Notes: a model not told the origin generated them from the sequence alone. A stretch of 43,762 nt of DNA from JBKJML01 sp046596415 (GCA_046596415.1 JBKJML010000141.1:1-43762); one strand, 5' to 3'; counted from the first letter of the stretch, positions 7,691-16,139 are shown. Made by a program: numbers and translations.

Positions 7691-9102
7691 TGCAGATGTA
7701 CGTCGCAGGCGAGTGGCGCGGCTCCGCGCGCGAGGAGGCCGTGAGGAATCCCTACGACGGCGAGGTCGTGGACACCGTCCCCGTCGCGACCGCGGCCGAC
7801 GCGGAGGCGGCGCTCGCGGCCGCGGTCGACGGCGCCCGCGCGATGCGCGCGCTCTCGGCCTGGGAGCGGAGCGAGATCCTCCGGCGGGCCGCCGACCTCG
7901 TCGAGGCGTCGCTCCCCGACCTCGCACGCACGATCGCGCTCGAGGCCGGCAAGCCGCTCACCGAGGCGACGAACGAGGCAAAGCGGATCCCGGAGCTCCT
8001 CCGCCTCAGCGCCTCCGAGGGCGCGCGCATGCACGGGGAGACCGTGCCGGTGGACGCCGCGCCCGGCGGCGCCGGCAAGCTCGCCTTCACGCTCCGCCAG
8101 CCGTGCGGGGTCGTCGTCGCGATCACGCCGTTCAACTATCCGGCGCTCCTCGTCCTGCACAAGGTCGGGCCCGCGCTCGCGGCCGGGAACGCGGTCGTGC
8201 TCAAGCCGGCACGGCAGACCCCGCTCACGGCGCTCTTCCTGACGAGGGCGCTGCTCGAGGCGGGTCTGCCCGAGAACGCGCTCCAGTGCCTGACCGGCCC
8301 CGGCTCAGAGCTCGGCGCCGTGCTCTGCGCCGACCCGCGCGTCCGCAAGATCAGCTTCACCGGCTCGACCGCGGTGGGCGAGCAGATCTCCCGCGTCGCC
8401 GGCGTCAAGCGGCTCTCGCTCGAGCTCGGCTCGAACTGCCCGCTGATCGTGCTCCCCGACGCCGACCTCGAGCAGGTCGCGGCGGCGACGCTCACCGGCG
8501 GCTACGTGAACGCGGGCCAAGTCTGCATCTCCGTGCAACGCGTGCTCGTCGCCCGCGAGGTCTACGCCGACTACGTGGACGCGCTCACCCCGCTCGTCGA
8601 GGGGTTGCGGACGGGGCACCCGCTCGACGAGGCGACGGGGCTCGGCCCCGTGATCTCGGAGGCGGAGGCAGAGAGGGTCGAGCGGACGATCCGTGCCGCG
8701 ATCGACGGCGGCGCCACGCTCATCGCCGGCGGCAGCCGTGAGGGTGCGGTCGTCGCCCCCACGGTGGTCGGCGACGTCGACCCGGCGATGGAGATCTCCC
8801 GAAGCGAGCTCTTCGGCCCGGCCGTCGCGCTCACGGCCGTGTCCGGGATCGACGAGGCGATCGCGCTCGCGAACGACAGCGACTACGGCCTCGGGGCCGG
8901 CCTCTTCACCTCCGACCTCGGGAGCGCGCTCCGCTTCGCGAAGGAGATCGACTCGGGCTCGATCCAGATCAACTCGTCACCGCTCTGGCGCGCCGACCTG
9001 ATGCCCTACGGCGGCCTCAAGGGAAGCGGGATCGGCAAGGAGGGGCCGCGCTACGCGATCGAGGAGATGACCGAGCTGAAGACGATCGTCTTCCACGGCT
9101 AG
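7690..9102 (+). CDS. aldehyde dehydrogenase (2-oxoglutarate semialdehyde dehydrogenase-like)
   Basis: NAD(P)-dependent ALDH (470 aa). The catalytic Cys is near residue 279 in NAGQVCISVQR, the general-base Glu near 245 in LELGSN, the nucleotide loop is FTGSTAVGEQI, and the NPYDGEV start is typical of the superfamily. By context it would oxidise the semialdehyde made by the DapA-like enzyme to 2-oxoglutarate, ending the pathway in the TCA cycle. That substrate is inferred, since the sequence resembles several semialdehyde dehydrogenase groups. It is the last gene of operon A and converges with the next gene at a distance of 9 nt, with no terminator hairpin visible. Confidence 0.92.
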   Translation: MQMYVAGEWRGSAREEAVRNPYDGEVVDTVPVATAADAEAALAAAVDGARAMRALSAWERSEILRRAADLVEASLPDLARTIALEAGKPLTEATNEAKRIPELLRLSASEGARMHGETVPVDAAPGGAGKLAFTLRQPCGVVVAITPFNYPALLVLHKVGPALAAGNAVVLKPARQTPLTALFLTRALLEAGLPENALQCLTGPGSELGAVLCADPRVRKISFTGSTAVGEQISRVAGVKRLSLELGSNCPLIVLPDADLEQVAAATLTGGYVNAGQVCISVQRVLVAREVYADYVDALTPLVEGLRTGHPLDEATGLGPVISEAEAERVERTIRAAIDGGATLIAGGSREGAVVAPTVVGDVDPAMEISRSELFGPAVALTAVSGIDEAIALANDSDYGLGAGLFTSDLGSALRFAKEIDSGSIQINSSPLWRADLMPYGGLKGSGIGKEGPRYAIEEMTELKTIVFHG

Positions 9103-9111
9103 CTGGACTGA

Positions 9112-10323
9112 CTACGCGGCCGCAGGGCTGAAACGGGCGGCGGCGAACGGGGCCAGCTCGTACGGCACCGTTCGGCCGCGCGAGAGATCGGCCACAAGCC
9201 TCCCCATCAGCGGGGCCGCGGTGAAGCCGAGGAACGGGAACGCGGCGACGAAGAACCCCGGGACGCCCTCGAGCTCGCCGAGAATCGGCCGGTGGTCGGG
9301 CGTGCCGTTGCAGATGCCCGTCCAGACCCGCAGCAGCCGAACCTGCGCGAGGGCGGGGACGACGTGCTGCGCGACACGGAGGTTTGCGTGCAGCGACTCG
9401 AAGCTGACCGCCGGCCGGCCGGTCTCGGGATCGGGCTTCGACGGCCAGCCCCCGCCGATCAGCACCGAGCCCACAGCGGCCTGCTTCAGCGTCAGGCGCT
9501 CGCCGGCGAAGTAGACGAGATGGCGCAGGAGTGGCGCGACCGGCTCGGTCACGTGCGCCTGGAGCGGCCAGCTCTCGACCGGCAGCGGCACGCCGACGAG
9601 CCCCGAGACCTGCCCGGCCGCGGTGCCCGCACAGTCGAGGATGCGCTCGCACTCGATCGGGCCGCCGGACGTCTCCACCCGGAACCCGCTCGGCGTCTGC
9701 TCGATCTCGAGCAGCTCGATCCCGACAGCGACTTGAGCGCCGAGCGCCTGGGCCGCGCGCGCGAACGCGGGCGTCGCGAGCAGCGGGTTCGCCTTCCCCT
9801 CGAGAGGACAGAGGAGCCCGCCGGCCATGCGCTCCGAGAGGTACGGCGCGACGCGGCGCATGTCGGCGCCCGAGAGCAGCTCGACCTCGAGCCCGGCCGC
9901 GCGCTCGATCGTGGCCTTCCGCTCGATCGCCTCGAGGTCGGCCTCCGTGTCGGCAGCCAGCAGCCCGCCGGTCAGCTTGACCTCAAGCTCGGCGTCGAGC
10001 TCGGCAGGGAGCTCGCGCCAGAGCTCGACCGCGTCGATCAGGAGCGGGATCGTGGGCGCCCACGCGCGCGCCCACTCCTCTCCTTCGACCATGAAAGGCT
10101 CGAACTGGATCTGGACATGGAAGCCGCCGGCATTGCGGCCCGAGGCCTCGGTGTTCAGGTCGTGGCGCTCGACGAGGAGAACGTCCACGCCCTCCTTCGC
10201 GAGAAAGTACGCAGCTGCGCAGCCCGTGAGGCCACCGCCGACAACGAGGCTGTCGCAGCGACGTGCCCTCCGGCTAGGATCGCTTCTGGTGGCCGGACCC
10301 CGTAGACGCAAGGAGATCATCAT
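9112..10323 (-). CDS. DadA-like FAD-dependent oxidoreductase, second copy
   Basis: DAO-family flavoenzyme (403 aa from ATG 10323) with SLVVGGGLTGCAAAYFLAKEG as the FAD motif from residue 25, LNTEASGRNAGGFHVQI, and a closing WTGICNGTPDHRPILGE block. It is paralogous to the gene at 4248, so it probably dehydrogenates a related D-amino or imino acid. The start is doubtful: the only ATG, GTG or TTG codons upstream of the FAD motif are ATG 10323, ATG 10320 and TTG 10311. They lie on top of the ribosome-binding site and start of the divergent DapA-like gene. A GGAGGG in the region is not followed by an in-frame start. Confidence 0.88.
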   Translation of the reverse strand: MMISLRLRGPATRSDPSRRARRCDSLVVGGGLTGCAAAYFLAKEGVDVLLVERHDLNTEASGRNAGGFHVQIQFEPFMVEGEEWARAWAPTIPLLIDAVELWRELPAELDAELEVKLTGGLLAADTEADLEAIERKATIERAAGLEVELLSGADMRRVAPYLSERMAGGLLCPLEGKANPLLATPAFARAAQALGAQVAVGIELLEIEQTPSGFRVETSGGPIECERILDCAGTAAGQVSGLVGVPLPVESWPLQAHVTEPVAPLLRHLVYFAGERLTLKQAAVGSVLIGGGWPSKPDPETGRPAVSFESLHANLRVAQHVVPALAQVRLLRVWTGICNGTPDHRPILGELEGVPGFFVAAFPFLGFTAAPLMGRLVADLSRGRTVPYELAPFAAARFSPAAA

Positions 10324-11299
10324 GCCCGCCGAGTTCCGAGGAAGCTATTCCGTGGTCGTCACCCCGTTCACTGAGGACGGCCAGGCGATCGACGTCGAGT
10401 CGACCAAGCGCTTCCTCGACTGGCAGATCCAGAACGACGTGCCGGGCGTGATCCTCCTCGGGACGACGGGGGAGTTCCTGACCGTGACCGACGAGGAGCG
10501 GGCGCTGCTCGTCCAGACGGCCGTCGAGCACGTCGACGGACGGATGCACGTGCTCGTCGCCACGATGAATGCGTCGACGCCGGTCGCCGTCCGGTACAGC
10601 CGCGAGGCGGAGCGCCTCGGAGCGGACGGCCTGATGATCATCCCGCCGTACTACTACACCCCGACTGAGGACGAGATCTTCGGCTACTACCGCGCGATCG
10701 CGGAGGCCGTCTCGCTGCCGATCATGGTCTACAACAATCCGGTCACCTCGAACGTGGATATGTCCGCGAAGCTGGTCGGCAAGCTGACGCGCGCCTTCGA
10801 GAACGTCCGCTACATCAAGGAAGCGAGCATGGACGTCGCCCGTGTCTACGACATCGTCGAGGAGACCGACGGCGTGATGAACGTCTTCGCCGGCGAGCGG
10901 ATCGTCGAGTCGTTCCTGCTCGGCGCAGTCGGCTACGTCAACCCGTACGGCAACTACCTTCCCCGGGCCTCGACTCGGATCTGGGACTTCCTCGTCGCGG
11001 GGCGGGTCGAGGACGCGAAGCGGATCCAGCGCCTGATCACGAAACTCGACCACGTGATCGCCGAGGGGCATCCGACGTACGGGCATCAGTGCTACTCGAA
11101 GGCGCTCGCCGCGGCCGCCGGCTATCCGGTCGGCGACGTGCGACCGCCGCTCACGACCTTCGCCGAGCTTGGCGAGGAGGGCCGCTCGCGCGTCGCAGAG
11201 ATCACGGCCGTGATGCACGACCTCGACGGGCTGATGGACGAGCTCGAGGCCCGCCCCGCCGGCGCACGGTCGGCCGGCTCGGCGCTCTCCCCGGCCTGA
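10322..11299 (+). CDS. dihydrodipicolinate synthase family protein, second copy
   Basis: Class I lyase (325 aa) of the DapA/NanA family. It has LLGTTGEFLTV near residue 45, Tyr 137 in MVYNNPV, and the Schiff-base Lys at about 166 in YIKEAS. AAGGAGA lies 7 nt upstream of ATG 10322. It differs clearly from the copy at 5494, which has NWP in place of NNP and a shorter C-terminus, so the two probably have different substrates. It is divergent from a DadA-like oxidase with two bases of overlap. The pair may form a second oxidase plus lyase module. It ends before the regulatory region of operon B. Confidence 0.9.
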   Translation: MPAEFRGSYSVVVTPFTEDGQAIDVESTKRFLDWQIQNDVPGVILLGTTGEFLTVTDEERALLVQTAVEHVDGRMHVLVATMNASTPVAVRYSREAERLGADGLMIIPPYYYTPTEDEIFGYYRAIAEAVSLPIMVYNNPVTSNVDMSAKLVGKLTRAFENVRYIKEASMDVARVYDIVEETDGVMNVFAGERIVESFLLGAVGYVNPYGNYLPRASTRIWDFLVAGRVEDAKRIQRLITKLDHVIAEGHPTYGHQCYSKALAAAAGYPVGDVRPPLTTFAELGEEGRSRVAEITAVMHDLDGLMDELEARPAGARSAGSALSPA

Positions 11300-11333
11300 C
11301 CCCGCCCTCCGTGGAGGTCACCGCACTCGGGGC

Positions 11334-11363
11334 TTGACTCTGCCTGCCGTGCAGGCGTAGGTT
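11334..11363 (+). promoter_or_regulatory. promoter of operon B with inverted repeat in the spacer
   Basis: TTGACT (11334-11339) and TAGGTT (11358-11363) are separated by 18 nt. The spacer holds the perfect inverted repeat GCCTGC-CGT-GCAGGC (11342-11356). The layout repeats that at 287-315, where a different palindrome sits at the same place. Confidence 0.45.
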
Positions 11364-11375
11364 GGCCGCAGTTGT

Positions 11376-11395
11376 ATGCGCACGACTGTGCGCAT
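11376..11395 (+). promoter_or_regulatory. palindromic operator upstream of binding protein gene
   Basis: Perfect 8-4-8 inverted repeat ATGCGCACGACTGTGCGCAT, ending 43 nt before the ATG of the binding protein. A degenerate copy occurs at 29135-29154 upstream of the other lipoprotein binding-protein gene. A dimeric regulator site is likely, but the regulator gene is not in this window. Confidence 0.55.
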
Positions 11396-11438
11396 CGCGA
11401 ACTTCGCGGTGCGACCACCCACACCGATTGGGGGCAGC

Positions 11439-12407
11439 ATGAGCAATTACGACCAGGGATCTCCGAACCCGGCCGCGGACCCGACCGACCTCCTCGCTGG
11501 AGGCACGAGCCGCCGCCGGCTCCTCCAGGTCGGGGGGCTCGGGCTCCTCGGCGCGTCGACGCTCGCCCTGGCCGGCTGCGGCGACGACAACAAGTCGAGC
11601 GCCGCCGGTGCCGCGACCACGACGACGGCCACCTCGACGTCCTCCGGCTCGATCCTCGACAAGTGGACACGCGAGAAGACGGCCAAGCTCGGCGTCGACC
11701 TCAGCTTCCCGCCGCTCCAGTTCAAGGACAAGAGCGGCAAGCCGACGGGGTACATGGTCGAGGTCACCGAGCTGATGATGAAGGAGCTCGGCGTCACCCC
11801 CGAGTATGTCGAGACGCCGTTCGCCCAGCTCTTCCCGGGCCTCTCGGCGGGCAAGTTCGACATGCTGGGGATCGCGGTCACGATCTTGCCTTCGCGCGCC
11901 CTCCGCGGCTCGTTCGCGGACGTGCCTGCCTTCTACGAGTCGAACGTGGTCGTCATCAAGAGCACCTCGACCGCGAAAAGCCTCGACGACTTGGCGACCG
12001 CGAAGTTCGCCGTGCTCCAGGGGAGCTCGCAGGCCGCAAGCGGCAAGTCGATCTTCCCGAAGGCGACCTTCAACGAGTTCGCCTCCGAGACGGACGCGGC
12101 GACCGAGGTCTCGGTCGGCCGTGCCGAAGCGGCAATCTTCAGCGAGTTCTCGACCTCCTCGGTGCTCGGCACGAACGCCGACCTGAAGGCGCTCGCCGTT
12201 CCGCCGCTCTTCGTGGACGCGAACAGCTACTTCATGAAGGAGGGCGACACGAAGCTCTGGCTCTGGGTCTCGAACTGGCTCCGCTACCAGGCCTCGCACA
12301 AGACGTTCGAGAGCCTCTGGGAGAAGTGGGTCGTCCCGAACACGTCGAAGTACAACCTCGAGACCGCCGTCGTCGGGATCAACGGCGACGCGACGCCGAT
12401 CAGCTGA
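11439..12407 (+). CDS. amino acid ABC transporter substrate-binding lipoprotein (Tat-type signal)
   Basis: SBP_bac_3 family binding protein (322 aa). The N-terminus carries a twin-arginine motif SRRRLLQ (residues 24-30), a hydrophobic stretch and the lipobox LAGC with Cys 47, so it is probably exported folded and lipid-anchored. The mature region has LGVDLSFPPLQFKDKSGKPTGYMVEV and AGKFDMLGIAVTILPSR. ATG 11439 is chosen because it gives a normal Tat signal. A longer reading from ATG 11376 would start inside the operator. It heads operon B, with two permeases and an ATPase downstream. A stable hairpin follows its stop. The ligand is unknown, presumably the amino acid used by the downstream PLP enzymes. 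Confidence 0.92.
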   Translation: MSNYDQGSPNPAADPTDLLAGGTSRRRLLQVGGLGLLGASTLALAGCGDDNKSSAAGAATTTTATSTSSGSILDKWTREKTAKLGVDLSFPPLQFKDKSGKPTGYMVEVTELMMKELGVTPEYVETPFAQLFPGLSAGKFDMLGIAVTILPSRALRGSFADVPAFYESNVVVIKSTSTAKSLDDLATAKFAVLQGSSQAASGKSIFPKATFNEFASETDAATEVSVGRAEAAIFSEFSTSSVLGTNADLKALAVPPLFVDANSYFMKEGDTKLWLWVSNWLRYQASHKTFESLWEKWVVPNTSKYNLETAVVGINGDATPIS

Positions 12408-12420
12408 CCCCCGACCGCGT

Positions 12421-12448
12421 GGCCTTCCGGGGGCGAGCCCGGAGGGCC
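12421..12448 (+). promoter_or_regulatory. intergenic hairpin that covers the permease ribosome-binding site
   Basis: GGCCTTCCGGG (12421-12431) pairs with CCCGGAGGGCC (12438-12448) through ten Watson-Crick pairs and one G-U pair. The loop is six bases. No T-tract follows. The GGAGGG that would serve ATG 12457 lies inside the right arm, so the stem could both protect the binding-protein mRNA and lower permease translation. Confidence 0.6.
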
Positions 12449-12456
12449 CCTTCTCA

Positions 12457-13134
12457 ATGATGACGACCGTGCTCGGATATCAGTTCGCCTGGGGCACCGT
12501 CGTGGACCGCTGGGACGTGTTCCTCCTGGGCGCGTGGCTGGACGTCTGGGTGACGGCGATCTCATTTGTGCTCGCCTGCGGGATCGGGATCGGGATCGCC
12601 GTGATGCGGATCTCGGGCGTCTTTGTCCTCCGCGCGCCCGCCTTCGTCTACGTGCAGCTGCTCCGAGGCGTGCCGCTGCTCGTCTTCCTCTACTGGGTCT
12701 ACTTCGGGGTCGCGATCGTCGTCGGGCTCAACTTCAGCCCGGTCCAGGCTGGGATCGTCGCCCTGACGCTGACCGGGTCGGCCTATACGGCCGAGATCTT
12801 CCGGGCCGGGCTCCAGGCGATCGACCGCGGCCAGGCGGAGGCCTCGCGGTCGCTCGGCCTCTCCCGGATCGGCACCTACCGCCATGTGCTGCTCCCGCAG
12901 ATGCTCCGGATCGTCGTCCCCCCGCTCGGGAACACGTTCATCGGCCTGCTCAAGGGCGCGACCCTGCTCTCGATCATCGCCGTCCACGACATGGTTCAGG
13001 TGGCGAACGACCTCAACATCAACTTCTTCACCCCGTTCGAGGCGTTCACCGCCGTCGCCGTCATTCTCGTCGCCCTGGTGGCCGTCTTTTCGGCCGCCGT
13101 CACCCTCCTCGAGCGGGTGCTCGCACTCCCGTGA
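12457..13134 (+). CDS. amino acid ABC transporter permease 1
   Basis: HisM/HisQ-family membrane subunit (225 aa), with about five transmembrane segments and an EAA loop (RGQAEASRSLGLSRIGTYRHVLLPQM) near residues 125-150. It pairs with the next permease as a heterodimer. ATG 12457 is followed at once by a second ATG. The Shine-Dalgarno sequence is at 12441-12446, inside a hairpin. The stop overlaps the GTG of the next gene (GTGA). Confidence 0.95.
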   Translation: MMTTVLGYQFAWGTVVDRWDVFLLGAWLDVWVTAISFVLACGIGIGIAVMRISGVFVLRAPAFVYVQLLRGVPLLVFLYWVYFGVAIVVGLNFSPVQAGIVALTLTGSAYTAEIFRAGLQAIDRGQAEASRSLGLSRIGTYRHVLLPQMLRIVVPPLGNTFIGLLKGATLLSIIAVHDMVQVANDLNINFFTPFEAFTAVAVILVALVAVFSAAVTLLERVLALP

Positions 13135-13874
13135 CCGTCGGCTACACCTTCCGCTGGGAGCTCGTGCCGGAGTCGGCCGGAGCGCTCGCCCACGGGCTCA
13201 GGATCACCCTCGAGCTCTCGGCGCTCTCGTTTCTGCTCTCGCTCGTGATCGGGCTCGTCGTCGCGCTCTGCCGCCTCGCGCCCTCACGACTGCTTCGCGC
13301 CGTCGCCTACGTCTACACCCAGGTCTTCCGGGCGCTCTCGCTCTATGTCTACGTGCTCTTCCTGTACTTCGGGATCGCCGCCGTCTTCGGAATCAACCTC
13401 GGCACATTCACCGCCGGGGTCGTCGCGCTCACGCTTCTGAACAGTGCTTACATGGCCGAGATCTACCGGTCGGCGATCCAGTCGGTCGAGCCCGGGCAGC
13501 GAGAGGCGGCGCTCGCTGTCGGCCTCGGCCACACGCGCTCCTTCGCGAGCGTGGTCCTGCCCCAGGCGATCCGGGTTGCCGTGCCCGGGCTCGTCAACCA
13601 GGCCGTGGACATCATCAAGGACTCGTCGATCGTGGCGGTGATCGGCCTCTTCGACCTGATGGGGACGACAATCCAGCTCGTGAACAGCGAGCGGGCACCG
13701 TTCGAGCTCTACACCGTCACAGCGCTGACCTACATCGCGCTGATCCTGCTCGTCTCCGCCGCCGCCGCGCTCCTCGAGCGCCGGCTCGCACGCCATCTCG
13801 CGGGCGGCGGCGCTGGGCCGGGGCCGTTCGCGAAGCTGCGCGGCTACCGCTTCGGCGGCCAGGTGCCCGCGTGA
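13131..13874 (+). CDS. amino acid ABC transporter permease 2
   Basis: Second membrane subunit (247 aa) of the same importer. It has hydrophobic segments throughout and the EAA motif PGQREAALAVGLGHTRSFASVVLPQA near residues 122-147. The GTG at 13131 overlaps the previous stop, and its own stop overlaps the ATPase GTG, which places it firmly in one transcript. The C-terminal tail after the last membrane segment is Gly/Ala/Pro-rich and has no recognisable domain. Confidence 0.95.
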   Translation: MTVGYTFRWELVPESAGALAHGLRITLELSALSFLLSLVIGLVVALCRLAPSRLLRAVAYVYTQVFRALSLYVYVLFLYFGIAAVFGINLGTFTAGVVALTLLNSAYMAEIYRSAIQSVEPGQREAALAVGLGHTRSFASVVLPQAIRVAVPGLVNQAVDIIKDSSIVAVIGLFDLMGTTIQLVNSERAPFELYTVTALTYIALILLVSAAAALLERRLARHLAGGGAGPGPFAKLRGYRFGGQVPA

Positions 13875-14680
13875 ACGAGGAGCTCGAGGCGGGTGAGGAC
13901 GTCGTGGTTGCGGAAGGCATCCACAAGACGTTCAACCGCGGCCATCGCGGGCGCGAGGTGCCCGTGCTGCGCGGGGTCGACCTGCGCGTCGAGAAGGGCG
14001 AGGTGCTGGTCGTGATCGGACCGAGCGGCTCCGGCAAGAGCACGCTCCTGCGTTGCCTCAACTTCATCGCACCGCCTGACGCGGGCAGCGTCACCTTCCT
14101 GGGCCGGAGGCTCACGGGCGACGTGCCACGCCGTAGGCCGGTCGAGCGGCTGCGCTACGAGCGGGAGCTCCGGTTCTTCCGGACGCACATCGGGATGGTC
14201 TTCCAGCACTTCAACCTCTTCCCGCACATGACGGCCGCCGAGAACGTCGCTCTCGCGCCGACGCGGGCGCTCGGGCTGTCGCGGAAGGACGCGCGGACGC
14301 GGAGCCTCGAGGAGCTCGCCCGCGTCGGGATGGCGGACAAGGTCGACGCGTATCCGAGCCAGCTCTCCGGCGGCCAGAAGCAGCGGGTTGCGATCGCGCG
14401 GGCGCTCGCGATGCGGCCGCAGCTCATGCTCTTCGACGAGGCGACCTCCGCGCTCGACCCGGAGCTGATCGGTGGCGTGCTCGAGGAGATGAAGCGGCTC
14501 GCCGAGTCGGGGATGACGATGATCGTCGTCACGCACGAGATGGGCTTCGCCCGCGAGGTCGGCGACCGCGTCATCTTCATGGACGAGGGCCGGATCGTCG
14601 AGGAGGGCGGAGCCCGCGAGTTGATCGACAGTCCGCAGAACGAGCGGACTCAGGCGTTCCTGAGCGCGATCCTGAACTGA
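13871..14680 (+). CDS. amino acid ABC transporter ATP-binding protein
   Basis: GlnQ/HisP-family ATPase (269 aa). Walker A GPSGSGKS lies near residue 50, the Q-loop is in VFQHFN, the signature is LSGGQKQR, and Walker B is MLFDEATSALD, with Ala where most family members have Pro. The switch His is in VTHEMGF. The GTG start overlaps permease 2. It completes the importer of operon B. Only 46 nt separate its stop from the aminotransferase start, so the transporter and catabolic genes are probably co-transcribed. Confidence 0.95.
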   Translation: MNEELEAGEDVVVAEGIHKTFNRGHRGREVPVLRGVDLRVEKGEVLVVIGPSGSGKSTLLRCLNFIAPPDAGSVTFLGRRLTGDVPRRRPVERLRYERELRFFRTHIGMVFQHFNLFPHMTAAENVALAPTRALGLSRKDARTRSLEELARVGMADKVDAYPSQLSGGQKQRVAIARALAMRPQLMLFDEATSALDPELIGGVLEEMKRLAESGMTMIVVTHEMGFAREVGDRVIFMDEGRIVEEGGARELIDSPQNERTQAFLSAILN

Positions 14681-14697
14681 TGCGCTGGGTGCATTAT

Positions 14698-14709
14698 GTG
14701 GTTGACCAC
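14698..14709 (+). promoter_or_regulatory. short palindrome before the aminotransferase
   Basis: Perfect palindrome GTGGT-TG-ACCAC just upstream of the GGAGGAGG site of the aminotransferase. A CATTAT -10-like hexamer is at 14692-14697. It may mark an internal promoter or operator, but it is short enough to arise by chance. Confidence 0.3.
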
Positions 14710-14726
14710 GACCGGAGGAGGCAGTC

Positions 14727-16139
14727 ATCGCCGTAGAGCACACGCCCGTCGACGAAGCGGCTGTCGAGGAGATCGACCGCCGCTTCGTCTTCCACCCCTT
14801 TACCCAGCTCGATCAGCACGAGCGAACCGGCACGCCCGGCATGATCGTGGCGGGCTCGGGCGTGCGTCTGACCGACATCCACGGCCGCTCCTACATCGAC
14901 GGGATGGCGGGTCTCTGGTGCGTGAACGTCGGCTACGGCCGGCCGGAGATCGGCGAGACACTTCGCGTCCACGCCGAGCGCCTCGGCTACTACCACTCGT
15001 TCTCCTCGATGAGCACCGACACGCCGGCGCTCCTCGCCGAGCGCCTGATCGCGATGGCGCCTGAGGGGATGTCGAAGGTCTTCTACGGCTGTACGGGCTC
15101 GGACGCGAACGACACCCAGGTCAAGATCGCCTGGTACTACAACAACGTCCTCGGCCGGCCGAAGAAGAAGAAGATCATCGCCCGGGATCGTGGCTACCAC
15201 GGCGTCACGGTGATGGCCGGGAGCCTCACCGGGCTCCCTGGGGTGCACGCCAACTTCGACCTGCCGCTGCCGATGGTCCGGCATACGACGGCGCCGCACC
15301 GGCTCTGGGAGGCCGCGTCGGGGATGAGCGACGAGGACTTCGCGCAGAAGCTGGCCGACGACCTCGAGCAGCTGATCCTCGCCGAGGGACCGGAGACGAT
15401 CGCGGCCTTCATCGCCGAGCCGATCCAGGGTGCCGGCGGCGTGCTCGTCCCGCCCGCCGGCTACTGGGAGAAGATCCAGGCGGTCCTGCGGCGCCACGAC
15501 GTGCTCCTGATCGCCGACGAGGTGATCACCGGCTTCGGGCGGCTCGGCGAGTGGTTCGGCAGCGACGTCTTCGGGATCGAGCCCGACCTGATCACGGTCG
15601 CGAAGGGCCTCACCTCCGGGTACGTCCCCCTCTCCGCGTGCATCGTCTCGGAGCAGGTCTGGCGCGTGCTCGTGGACGCCGGGCCCGAGGCCGGCGTCTT
15701 CGGCCACGGTTACACCTACAGCGCCCACCCGCTCGCCGCGGCGGTGGCGATGACGAACCTCGACCTGATCGAGAACGAAGGTCTCATCGCGCAGGCGGCG
15801 AGCCGCGGCGCGCTCCTGCACGAGCGGCTCCGGGAGGAGTTCGCGGATCACCCGCTCGTCGGCGAGGTGCGCGGCCAGGCCCTGATCGCGGCGCTCGAGT
15901 TCGTCCAGGAGCGCTCGCCGATGACGGCGTTCAACCCGGGACTGAAGGTGGCCGCCCGGATCACGCGCCGGTGCCTCGACCTCGGCCTGATCACGCGCGC
16001 GCTGCCCGCGTCCGACGCGATCTCCTTTGCGCCTCCCTTCGTCGTCTCCGAGGAGGAGCTCGAGGAGCTGGTGCAGACGACGCGCCGCGCCGTCGACGAG
16101 GTCTATGCCGAGCTGCGGAGCGAGGAGGCGATCGGGTGA
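14727..16139 (+). CDS. class III PLP-dependent aminotransferase (omega-aminotransferase type)
   Basis: Fold-type I aminotransferase (about 470 aa), similar to polyamine-, beta-alanine- or taurine-pyruvate aminotransferases. The PLP Lys is near residue 293 in ITVAKGLTSGY, the cofactor Asp is in LLIADEVITGFGR, and MAGLWCVNVGYG and GYHGVTVMAGSLTG are family blocks. The conserved N-terminal HPFTQ lies upstream of the first ATG (14841), so the real start must be earlier. No ATG, GTG or TTG exists in frame back to a stop at 14703. A very strong GGAGGAGG (14714-14721) sits 5 nt before ATC 14727, which I take as the start. The stop overlaps the next GTG. It probably starts breakdown of the imported compound by removing an amino group. 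Confidence 0.9.
   Translation: MAVEHTPVDEAAVEEIDRRFVFHPFTQLDQHERTGTPGMIVAGSGVRLTDIHGRSYIDGMAGLWCVNVGYGRPEIGETLRVHAERLGYYHSFSSMSTDTPALLAERLIAMAPEGMSKVFYGCTGSDANDTQVKIAWYYNNVLGRPKKKKIIARDRGYHGVTVMAGSLTGLPGVHANFDLPLPMVRHTTAPHRLWEAASGMSDEDFAQKLADDLEQLILAEGPETIAAFIAEPIQGAGGVLVPPAGYWEKIQAVLRRHDVLLIADEVITGFGRLGEWFGSDVFGIEPDLITVAKGLTSGYVPLSACIVSEQVWRVLVDAGPEAGVFGHGYTYSAHPLAAAVAMTNLDLIENEGLIAQAASRGALLHERLREEFADHPLVGEVRGQALIAALEFVQERSPMTAFNPGLKVAARITRRCLDLGLITRALPASDAISFAPPFVVSEEELEELVQTTRRAVDEVYAELRSEEAIG

Noticed and set aside
14680..14694. Third copy of the 20-bp operator (ATGCGC-TGG-GTGCAT) before the aminotransferase
   Set aside because: The half-sites are closer together and one base is off, so it does not match the spacing of the two good copies.
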